Positions 44,772-51,383 of a DNA stretch of 64,000 bases are shown here, piece by piece. A program made the translations under genes and the position numbers. Origin of the DNA: SpSt-501 sp037481615 (GTDB lineage Bacteria > Desulfobacterota > Desulfobacteria > Desulfobacterales > SpSt-501); assembly GCA_037481615.1 (NCBI GenBank), contig JBBFLI010000022.1; one strand, 5' to 3'. Within the stretch, counting starts at the first letter, position 1. Every line of letters starts with the position of its first letter. The notes under the pieces were generated by a model, which saw only the letters and a list, made by a program, of their open reading frames with translations, did no database searches and had not been told where the DNA came from.

Positions 44772-46556
44772 GTGACCGATCCACTGCTCTCCATGCGCCG
44801 CACCCACACCTGCGGGGAGCTGGGCGCGGGCGACGTCGGACGCGAGGTGGTGCTCGCGGGCTGGGTGCTCCGTCGCCGGGACCACGGCGGGGTGATCTTC
44901 GTCGACCTGCGCGACCGCGAGGGGATCACCCAGGTCGTCTTCAACCCCGAGGTCGCCCCGGAGGCGCACGCCAAGGCCGAGGCGGTGCGAAGCGAGTACG
45001 TGCTCGGCGTGCGCGGCCGCGTGGAACGCCGGCCTGCGGGGATGGAGAACCCGGCGCTCGCGACCGGGGCGATCGAGGTCATGGCGGGCGAGCTGCGCAT
45101 CCTGAACACCGCCCAGACCCCGCCCTTCCCCGTCGAGGACGAGACCGAGACCGCCGAGGCCGTGCGCCTGCGGCACCGCCACATCGATCTCCGTCGGCCG
45201 CGGCTGCAGCGGAACCTCATCCTGCGGCACCGCGCCGCCGCCGCGGTGCGCGCCTATTTGAACGGCCTGGGCTTTCTCGACCTCGAGACCCCCTTTCTCA
45301 CCCGCAGCACGCCCGAGGGGGCGCGCGACTACCTCGTCCCCAGCCGCGTCAACCCGGGGCTCTTCTACGCGCTTCCCCAGTCGCCGCAGATCTTCAAGCA
45401 GCTCTTCATGATCGCGGGCTTCGACCGCTACTACCAGATCGTGCGCTGCTTCCGCGACGAGGACCTGCGCGCCGACCGCCAGCCCGAGTTCACCCAGATC
45501 GACCTCGAGATGTCCTTCGTGGGCGAGGAGGACGTGATCGCGGTCGCCGAGGGGATGATGGCCGCGGTCTTCCGCGAGGTGCGCGGGATCGAGCTTTCGC
45601 TCCCCTTCCCGCGGCTCACCTACGCCGAGGCCCTCGACCGCTACGGGTTGGACAAGCCCGACATCCGCTTCGGGTTGGAGCTGCGGGACGTGACCGACAT
45701 CGTCGCCGGCTCGGGCTTCAAGGTTTTCGCCGAGGCGGCCGCGGCGGGCGGCCGGGTGAAGGCGCTGAACGCGAAGGGCTGCGTGGAGATGTCCCGCAAG
45801 GAGATCGACGATCTGACCGCCTTCGCCGCCGTCTACCGCGCGAAAGGGCTCGCCTGGATCAAGATCCGGCCCGAGGGGTGGCAGTCGCCGATCGCGAAGT
45901 TCTTCACCGACGGGGAGAAGGCGGCGCTCGCCGAGCGGGTCGGGCTCGAGACCGGGGACCTCGTCTTCTTCGTCGCCGACCGGCCCGCCGTGGTCCACGA
46001 GGCCCTCGGGCACCTGCGGAACCACCTGGGGGAGAAGCTGGGTTTGATCCCCAAGGAGGGCTTCTCTTTCGTCTGGGTGACGCGTTTTCCGATGTTCGAG
46101 TGGGACGAGACCGAAAAGCGGCTCCAGGCGCTTCACCACCCGTTCACCGCGCCGCTCGAGGAGGACGTCGAGCGGCTCGAGTCCGAGCCCCTTGCCGTCT
46201 CTTCGCGCGCCTATGATCTCGTCCTGAACGGCTTCGAGATCGGGGGGGGGAGCATCCGCAACCACCAGCGCGCGCTCCAGGAGCGGGTCTTCCGCGCGCT
46301 GGGGCTCTCGGCCGGGGAAGTCGAGGAGAAGTTCGGGTTTCTGCTTTCCGCGCTCGACTCCGGGGCCCCGCCCCACGGCGGGATCGCCTTCGGCTTCGAT
46401 CGCCTGGTGATGCTCCTCTGCGGGGAGAGCTCGATCCGCGACGTGATCGCCTTCCCCAAGACCCAGAAGGCGGCCTGCCTTCTCACCAACGCCCCCTCCG
46501 CGGTGAGCCGCGCCCAGTTGGACGAGCTCGGGATCAAGGTGCGCGCCCCCCGCTGA
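44772..46556 (+). CDS. aspS: Aspartyl-tRNA synthetase
   Basis: A 594-aa bacterial-type AspRS: anticodon-binding OB domain (VVLAGWVLRRRDHGGVIFVDLRDR), catalytic core with LETPFLTRSTPEGARDYLVP, motif 2 CFRDEDLRADRQPEFTQIDLE, the GAD insertion domain, and motif 3 GIAFGFDRLVMLL. The GTG start follows GAAGGAGCCGGAAG. Whether it is discriminating for tRNA-Asp alone cannot be told here. Probably cotranscribed with hisS. Confidence 0.97.
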   Translation: MTDPLLSMRRTHTCGELGAGDVGREVVLAGWVLRRRDHGGVIFVDLRDREGITQVVFNPEVAPEAHAKAEAVRSEYVLGVRGRVERRPAGMENPALATGAIEVMAGELRILNTAQTPPFPVEDETETAEAVRLRHRHIDLRRPRLQRNLILRHRAAAAVRAYLNGLGFLDLETPFLTRSTPEGARDYLVPSRVNPGLFYALPQSPQIFKQLFMIAGFDRYYQIVRCFRDEDLRADRQPEFTQIDLEMSFVGEEDVIAVAEGMMAAVFREVRGIELSLPFPRLTYAEALDRYGLDKPDIRFGLELRDVTDIVAGSGFKVFAEAAAAGGRVKALNAKGCVEMSRKEIDDLTAFAAVYRAKGLAWIKIRPEGWQSPIAKFFTDGEKAALAERVGLETGDLVFFVADRPAVVHEALGHLRNHLGEKLGLIPKEGFSFVWVTRFPMFEWDETEKRLQALHHPFTAPLEEDVERLESEPLAVSSRAYDLVLNGFEIGGGSIRNHQRALQERVFRALGLSAGEVEEKFGFLLSALDSGAPPHGGIAFGFDRLVMLLCGESSIRDVIAFPKTQKAACLLTNAPSAVSRAQLDELGIKVRAPR

Positions 46557-46582
46557 GGGCGCTCCCGGCCCCGCCCTTCGCC

Positions 46583-47965
46583 TCAGGAGAGCCCGAGAAG
46601 CCTGCGCGCCTTGCGGATCGCGGCGAGGGCCTCTTCGGGGAACGGGGCGGCGCGGATGGCATCGCGCTCGGCCGAAGCGAGGATCGCCTCTACGCTCTCC
46701 CGGCCCCCCGCGCTCCGTATCGCCTGCCGCGGCGTCTTTCCGCCCAGGGCCGGGATCTTCGTCGTCGTCCACTCCGTCCAGTAATTCTCGAAGAGCTTTC
46801 CCATCTCGGCCCGGGCCTCCGGGCTCTTGAGGATCTCCTCGGGCGGGTCGGCGTCGAGGCCGGGGGGCGAGGGCGGCGGCCGGCTTCCCAGGACCTCGGT
46901 CGCCCGGTGGCGGCCCGTCTCCCCCAGGGCGCGGTCGACCGTTTCGCGGATGCGTGCGGCGCGCTCGGCGGAGTCGACGTCGACGCGGAGCTTTTTCCCC
47001 TCGATCGCGATCTTTCCGAGAACCGCGTTTTGCACGGCGGAGGTTCCCGGGTGGGCCTTCCGCGTCCAGGCGAATTGAACCCGCCTGAGTTCCCCCTCCG
47101 CCGTGCGCTCGGCGCGGTCGAGGATCTCTTCGGCGGTCTCGGCGGAGGAAAGGTGTTTCAGCCGCTCGAAGGCCTCGGCCGCCGAGTCGATCTCCCAGTG
47201 CAGCCGGTGGAAGAGGAGCTCCTCGTCGTCGGTGTTGCGGAGCACGAGCGGCGTGGTGAGGGTGTCGTGGAGGGCGAAGAAGAGATCGCGCAGCTCCGCG
47301 TCGCTCCGGCGCAGCTCCTCGGCCGTGATCGACTTCCGCCGGCCTGCGATCTTCGCGCGCAGCGCGATCACCCTCGGCTTGAAATCCGGCGGGAAGAAGA
47401 GCGCGCCGCAGCCGGCGAGCATGGCGACCTGCTCGACCCGGATGACGCGGGCGAAGAGGATGTCGCCCGGTTCCACGTTCTCGGAGCCCAGGCGCTCGCA
47501 GACCTCGATTTCCCCGCCGCGCAGGATGTCCCGCAGAAGAAAGCCCTCGCCCGGGCTGCAGGCGACGACCTCGTAAAAGCTGAAGGCCTCCGCCGTCGCC
47601 GCCTCGAGGATGCGCCGCTCGAGGGGATCGAGGTCCAGGATGGGGTTTTGGAGGGCGAGGCGCGCAAGCGGCTCCGCGAAGTCCTCCCGCACCGCGGGGT
47701 CGACGTCGTCCGGGTCGGGCGTCCAGTCGAAGACGAGCCAGGGGACGAAGAGCGCCGCGTGCGCCTCGTAGGCGCGACGGAACTCCTCCTCGTCATCGGG
47801 CCAGAGAAGGAAATCGGCGAGGGCGAGCGAGATCCCCTCCTCGCCCAGGGTTTCGGCCGCCTGCTCGAGAAGGCGGCCGAGCAGCTCTTCGTAAGAGTTG
47901 CTCAGCCGGTGGTAGAGGAGCTCGAGGCTCAGCCCCGATCCCCCCGGTGTCGTCCGCTTTTCCAT
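46583..47965 (-). CDS. Conserved hypothetical protein with C-terminal PALGG-type module
   Basis: A 460-aa, acidic, mainly helical protein: MEKRTTPGGSGLSLELLYHR at the start and EEFRRAYEAHAALFVPWLVFDW in the first quarter. Mid-region FYEVVACSPGEGFLLRDIL and GDILFARVIRVEQVAMLAGC look like a beta barrel. The C-terminal YWTEWTTTKIPALGGKTPRQ, then AIRSAGGRESVEAIL, matches a short module common at the ends of proteins with SEC-C metal-binding motifs, though no SEC-C cysteines are present. Function unknown. Convergent with aspS, divergent from tRNA-Asn. Confidence 0.7.
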   Translation of the reverse strand: MEKRTTPGGSGLSLELLYHRLSNSYEELLGRLLEQAAETLGEEGISLALADFLLWPDDEEEFRRAYEAHAALFVPWLVFDWTPDPDDVDPAVREDFAEPLARLALQNPILDLDPLERRILEAATAEAFSFYEVVACSPGEGFLLRDILRGGEIEVCERLGSENVEPGDILFARVIRVEQVAMLAGCGALFFPPDFKPRVIALRAKIAGRRKSITAEELRRSDAELRDLFFALHDTLTTPLVLRNTDDEELLFHRLHWEIDSAAEAFERLKHLSSAETAEEILDRAERTAEGELRRVQFAWTRKAHPGTSAVQNAVLGKIAIEGKKLRVDVDSAERAARIRETVDRALGETGRHRATEVLGSRPPPSPPGLDADPPEEILKSPEARAEMGKLFENYWTEWTTTKIPALGGKTPRQAIRSAGGRESVEAILASAERDAIRAAPFPEEALAAIRKARRLLGLS

Positions 47966-48100
47966 GCGCCCCCCTTTGGGTCTTCGAGAAACCTTTAGCG
48001 CACACCGCGCGGGCGAAAGCAAGGGAAAATCGGGGGCGGGCCCGATCGTCCGCCGGCGTCGCCCCGACGGCCGCGGCGGGCTCCGGCGTGGAAAAGCCTA

Positions 48101-48130
48101 TTGACAAGCGGGGGGGTTGTCCAATAGAAA
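48101..48130 (+). promoter_or_regulatory. Promoter of tRNA-Asn
   Basis: TTGACA (exact), 18-bp spacer, TAGAAA; about 70 bp upstream of the tRNA. Confidence 0.55.
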
Positions 48131-48200
48131 TCCACGGTTACGACGAGGAGCGCGAAGCCCCCGGCCGCCGCGCCGCCTTTCGCCCCGCGTCGGCTTTCGA

Positions 48201-48276
48201 TCCCCGATAGCTCAATCGGCAGAGCGGGTGGCTGTTAACCACTAGGTTGCAGGTTCGAGTCCTGCTCGGGGAGCCA
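48201..48276 (+). tRNA. tRNA-Asn (anticodon GTT)
   Basis: A full cloverleaf: acceptor TCCCCGA pairs with TCGGGGA, the D arm reads GCTC...GAGC, the anticodon loop CTGTTAA has GTT at 48234-48236, the T arm is GCAGG-TTCGAGT-CCTGC, and the CCA end is encoded (48274-48276). Composition and gene content change immediately downstream, so its 3' end is a candidate integration site for the island. Confidence 0.97.
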
Positions 48277-48285
48277 AAAATCCAT

Positions 48286-48301
48286 CCGCTGAGTTCAGCG
48301 G
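48286..48301 (+). terminator. Small perfect hairpin downstream of tRNA-Asn
   Basis: CCGCTGA-GT-TCAGCGG, ten bases after the CCA end. It could aid 3' processing or termination. Confidence 0.5.
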
Positions 48302-48307
48302 TTCATA

Positions 48308-48361
48308 ACGAGAAGACCCCGTAGGGCCGATTTTATCATCTGGCCCCTCGGGGTCTCGTCG
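48308..48361. terminator. Large imperfect inverted repeat / bidirectional terminator
   Basis: AGACCCCG...GGGCC (48314-48328) pairs with GGCCC...CGGGGTCT (48342-48356), extending outward with ACGA/TCGT. The stem of at least 13 bp with internal mismatch encloses an A/T-rich loop. Confidence 0.6.
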
Positions 48362-48599
48362 TTTCCGGCGTGCCTACGCCGGCTTACGCCCGCCCGCACA
48401 TTTACCCTGATTCTCCATTTCGAAGCCCGCACTCCGGGCGCCGGGTGAGACCCGGTGGGTTACGGCCGCTCACCGATTCGACGAAGGCCGTCTTGGCGGT
48501 AAAGTCGGCGGGAGATTTCGCACGGCAGGCGGCGCGATAGTTCGCAACAACCGAGGCGCCGCATCGGAGCAGGGCGTTTCCGAAATCCCCAATCCGCAA

Positions 48600-48905
48600 T
48601 TGTTGCGCCTCTTCGTCTACGGCACCCTGAAGCGCGGTTTCCGGAACCACGACCGCTTTTGCCGGGGCACCCTCGCCGTCGCGGCCGCACAAGCGCACGT
48701 GACGGCCCGCATGTCCAATCCCGAGCCAACCCCCGACCAGCCCCAACAAAAGCATTGGCGCGCCCTGGGGCCCCGTGTACGGGGAGCTTCTCACCTCCGA
48801 AGACCCCGAGAGAGACCCGCCTTCCGGCTGTTGACCGGCTGGAGGGGTTTTACCCCGGCGGTCCCTGCCCCTACCGCCGCGTCCTGGTCCCTGTCCAGGA
48901 AAAAA
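48600..48905 (+). pseudogene. Decayed gamma-glutamylcyclotransferase-family (YtfP/AIG2-like) gene
   Basis: The start LRLFVYGTLKRGFRNHDRFC is the hallmark GGCT N-terminus (YGTLxxG). Further on, in another frame, VYGELLTSEDPERD runs into a TGA, and in a third frame VDRLEGFYPGGPCPYRRVLV gives the family C-terminus. At least two frame disruptions separate the pieces, so no intact protein can be made. The rest of 48362-49032 shows no convincing gene on either strand. Confidence 0.8.
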
Positions 48906-49032
48906 AGCGTTCTCCCCGCTTGGCTCTAAGTGGGGAAGGAACTGGTCTCGAAGAGTTTTACACCTCTCGGTGAGTCTTGCTGGCCGCCGTAGATTCCGTC
49001 CAGTCAAATCCGGAGAAATTCGGAAAAACCGT

Positions 49033-49060
49033 TTGAGAGACACGGACAATTTCGTATAAT
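49033..49060 (+). promoter_or_regulatory. Sigma-70 promoter of the HTH/CARF-activator operon
   Basis: TTGAGA, 16-bp spacer, TATAAT (exact -10). The predicted start is near 49067, about 120 nt before the HTH gene. Confidence 0.75.
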
Positions 49061-49062
49061 AT

Positions 49063-49109
49063 ATGCCAGTTTGGTATGATCGGACCGGATGGAAACCGAT
49101 GGGCCGATC
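49063..49109. promoter_or_regulatory. Two inverted repeats at the start of transcription (candidate operators)
   Basis: ATGCCA-gtt-TGGTAT (49063-49077) covers the predicted start site, and GATCGGACC (49078-49086) is repeated inverted as GGGCCGATC (49101-49109; 8 of 9 match). The placement suits autorepression, perhaps by the small HTH protein encoded next. Confidence 0.55.
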
Positions 49110-49189
49110 CAGGATGGGGCCGATTCTTTAAACCGAAGGCCTGAGGCCGCTCAGGAATGGGACGAGACCCTATGCGACTGGAATCAGTG

Positions 49190-49399
49190 ATGAAAGATCG
49201 ATGGCTCTCCGTAGATGAGATTGCGGCCTATCTCGGCATCAAGCGGGATACGGTCTACAAGTGGATTCCTGAAAAACAAATGCCGGCGCACCGGATGGGC
49301 CGCCTGTGGAAATTCCGCAAAGAAGAAGTGGACGAGTGGGTGAAGACAGGGGGAGCAGCGGGGACCGATTCTCAGAATTCGGATACGGGAAAGAAATGA
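49190..49399 (+). CDS. Excisionase-family helix-turn-helix DNA-binding protein
   Basis: A 69-aa protein, MKDRWLSVDEIAAYLGIKRD then TVYKWIPEKQMPAHRMGRLW and KFRKEEVDEWV: the MerR/excisionase HTH_17 pattern. In-frame ATGs at 49157 and 49172 are alternative starts; the family norm favours 49190. Its stop overlaps the start of the CARF-AAA activator gene (ATGA), so both are made together. It may autoregulate the operon through the repeats at 49063-49109, act as accessory DNA-bending protein for the activator, or be a leftover excisionase. Confidence 0.85.
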   Translation: MKDRWLSVDEIAAYLGIKRDTVYKWIPEKQMPAHRMGRLWKFRKEEVDEWVKTGGAAGTDSQNSDTGKK

Positions 49400-50892
49400 T
49401 GGATGTTCTGCTGACATTTACAGGATTTCATGATCCTTATTTCAAGGGGTTGGTTGACCAGGATGAACAGCCTGGGCCCATCCTTTCCCTCCTATCCACA
49501 CGCTCATTCGATCATATCTTTCTCTTTGACACCCCAAGCACTCAGCGGGTTACCGCAGAAACAAAGGACACTATAGCGAAGCTTCACCACAGGAGCAAGG
49601 TTCACGTTCTCGAGACCAACCTTGACGATCCGACGAATTACCAAGAGATATTCAGGGGGCTCAGATCTCATCTTCATCGCATCATCGAGGATTTTTCTTC
49701 AGCACGCTTCTTTATTGCAGTCGCATCGGGAACGCCCCACATGCATGCCTGCTGGGTTCTCCTTGCGGCCTCCGGCGAAATTCCCGCCCGCATCCTCCAT
49801 GTGCGACCACCGCATTTTGTAACAAAGCAACACCCGCTCGTGACCGAGGTGGATTTGTCCTCGTGTGAGTTCCCTACCGTCAGGTTCAAGGATGTATCGA
49901 TTCCTGTTGAAGAGAGCCAAGCCGATGTTGATTCCGCCAGAGTGCAGCCTGGCATTGTGGGGGATCACCCCGCGATGCAGCGTTCACTCGAGATGGGTGC
50001 GATGCTGGCTCCATCACAGGCCCCGGTTCTCATCTTTGGGGAGACAGGGACCGGCAAAGAGCTATTTGCACGGTACATTCACCGATTGAGTGGAAGGCCG
50101 CGAGAGATTTTCGTTGCTGTAAATTGTGCCGCGATTCCTGGAGACCTTGTCGAAAGCCTGCTCTTCGGTCACAAGAAAGGCGCCTTTACTGGCGCGATCA
50201 ACGACCAGGTTGGCAAGTTCGATATGGCGGATAAAGGGACTCTTTTCCTTGATGAGCTCGGAGAGCTTCCCATACCCGCACAGGCTAAATTGCTAAGAGT
50301 TCTACAAGATGGACTGGTTGAGCCGATTGGGCAAGCCAAGGCGCATAAAGTTGACGTACGGATTGTGGGTGCAACGAATCGGGATCTGCGCAAGCTTGTG
50401 AGACAAGGGAAATTCCGCGAAGATCTTTTTTATAGGCTCAACGTCGGCGAAATCAAACTTCCGCCGCTCCGTGAAAGACGCTCTGACATTCCCAAACTAG
50501 CGCTTCACATTCTTGATCGGTTGAATGGCTCCTTGCGACGACCCAAGAGATTGTCGGCGGATGCCTTGTCCAGGCTTCAATCTCACAACTGGCCGGGGAA
50601 TGTTCGCGATCTGGAAAACGTCATTGAAAGGTCTGTCCGTCTTTGCCGCAATGATGTTTTGGACGCGGACGACCTCCTCATCACGGAACCAATCACCTAC
50701 GCGGACCCATTGGATGCACTTCCCGAGCCCTACGAGGGATTCTCATTGAATGAGTTTCTCGGGAGCGCTCGGAAGCAAATGATTCTCCGGGCGCTTGAAG
50801 CAGCCGACGGCAACCAAAGCCGAGCGGCTCGAATGCTCGGGATCACGCCACAGGCGGTGCACAAGTTCTTGCAATCGAGACCAAAGACTTGA
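49396..50892 (+). CDS. CARF-like domain fused to sigma-54 AAA+ activator (RtcR-like architecture)
   Basis: A 498-aa protein. Residues 1 to about 145 form a Rossmann-like domain with CARF features: MDVLLTFTGFHDPY, FDHIFLFDTPSTQ, and the ligand-loop candidate S111-GTPHM-116 followed by HACWVLLAASGEIPARILHV. The AAA+ domain has Walker A GETGTGKE (215-222), the sigma-54 contact GAFTGA (262-267) and GTLFLDELGELP. A Fis-type HTH ends the protein (NQSRAARMLGITPQAVHKFL). Known relative: RtcR, whose CARF domain controls a sigma-54 RNA-repair operon; no rtcA/rtcB is present here. A sigma-54 promoter and repeats follow directly, pointing to control of the downstream nuclease/restriction operon. Confidence 0.87.
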   Translation: MMDVLLTFTGFHDPYFKGLVDQDEQPGPILSLLSTRSFDHIFLFDTPSTQRVTAETKDTIAKLHHRSKVHVLETNLDDPTNYQEIFRGLRSHLHRIIEDFSSARFFIAVASGTPHMHACWVLLAASGEIPARILHVRPPHFVTKQHPLVTEVDLSSCEFPTVRFKDVSIPVEESQADVDSARVQPGIVGDHPAMQRSLEMGAMLAPSQAPVLIFGETGTGKELFARYIHRLSGRPREIFVAVNCAAIPGDLVESLLFGHKKGAFTGAINDQVGKFDMADKGTLFLDELGELPIPAQAKLLRVLQDGLVEPIGQAKAHKVDVRIVGATNRDLRKLVRQGKFREDLFYRLNVGEIKLPPLRERRSDIPKLALHILDRLNGSLRRPKRLSADALSRLQSHNWPGNVRDLENVIERSVRLCRNDVLDADDLLITEPITYADPLDALPEPYEGFSLNEFLGSARKQMILRALEAADGNQSRAARMLGITPQAVHKFLQSRPKT

Positions 50893-50925
50893 ACCAAGGT
50901 TTAACATATTTCAATCTGGGTTGAA
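50889..50925. promoter_or_regulatory. Candidate upstream activating sites (paired inverted repeats)
   Basis: TTGAACC-aa-GGTTTAA (one mismatch, 50889-50904) and TTCAA-N6-TTGAA (50910-50925) lie 100-140 bp upstream of the predicted sigma-54 start, the normal range for enhancer-binding proteins. Confidence 0.55.
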
Positions 50926-50942
50926 GGATAAGATGATGACGG

Positions 50943-50987
50943 GATAACGATAAATAAGCTAATGCTATCAATAACAATGGGTTATCG
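50943..50987. promoter_or_regulatory. Second inverted repeat upstream of the sigma-54 promoter
   Basis: GATAAC (50943-50948) with GTTATC (50981-50986), overlapped by CGATAA/TTATCG, around an A/T-rich centre containing AGC-taat-GCT. It could be a looped binding site for the CARF activator or the site of a bending protein. Confidence 0.5.
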
Positions 50988-51001
50988 CTCACTTCGGGAA
51001 A

Positions 51002-51017
51002 TGGCATGGGCTTTGCG
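51002..51017 (+). promoter_or_regulatory. Sigma-54 (-24/-12) promoter of the defence operon
   Basis: TGGCATGGGCTTTGCG: GG at 51003-51004 and GC at 51015-51016 are separated by exactly ten bases, and TGGCATG/TTGC closely follow consensus TGGCACG/TTGC. The predicted start is about 51028, 44 nt upstream of the SNase-like gene. It lies immediately downstream of a gene for a sigma-54 activator. Confidence 0.75.
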
Positions 51018-51071
51018 TTCAATCGGACTCAGTCAGGCCGAGCAAGGGTCAGAAACCAAAAAGGATCAGCC

Positions 51072-51356
51072 ATGCCAACATTTACGGTTACGTCAATCAT
51101 CGACGGAGATACGTTTGAAGTGAGCCCCCTGTGGAAATGGAACGGTGAGACGGGTACCCGAGTCCGCCCGGCGGGCTACGATGCCCCAGAACTGCATGCT
51201 TACGGAAGACAGGCCGCCAAAAACAAGTTGGCGAGGCTTATTCATGGACAACAGGTGGAGTTGCGGACTGCTTATCGGATTGACCGGGGTCGTTTGGTCT
51301 GCGAGGTCTATCTCAGAAACACGAATCTTGCGGATTACTTTCCCGAGTGGCAGTGA
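51072..51356 (+). CDS. Minimal SNase-like (thermonuclease fold) protein
   Basis: A 94-aa protein: MPTFTVTSIIDGDTFEV, RVRPAGYDAPELHAYGRQAA, and DRGRLVCEVYLRN. The Asp, Arg, Glu and Arg residues match the calcium-binding and catalytic positions of staphylococcal nuclease (DGDT, RP-x-DAPE, DRGR), although the domain is shorter than the usual 130-150 aa and lacks the C-terminal helices. No signal peptide. AAAAAGGATC precedes the ATG. First gene after the sigma-54 promoter, 27 nt before hsdR. It could be an active nuclease or a nucleic-acid-binding OB module. Confidence 0.78.
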   Translation: MPTFTVTSIIDGDTFEVSPLWKWNGETGTRVRPAGYDAPELHAYGRQAAKNKLARLIHGQQVELRTAYRIDRGRLVCEVYLRNTNLADYFPEWQ

Positions 51357-51383
51357 TCGGTTGGACTTTCAGGAGGAGCGCCT

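Noticed and set aside
48402..49049. A 215-codon minus-strand open frame just inside the island
   Set aside because: Lies opposite the recognisable GGCT remnant and shows no family features.
49396..50892. True RtcR controlling RNA repair
   Set aside because: Sensor domain is shorter than and divergent from RtcR and no rtcA, rtcB or Ro-like genes are present; architecture is only RtcR-like.
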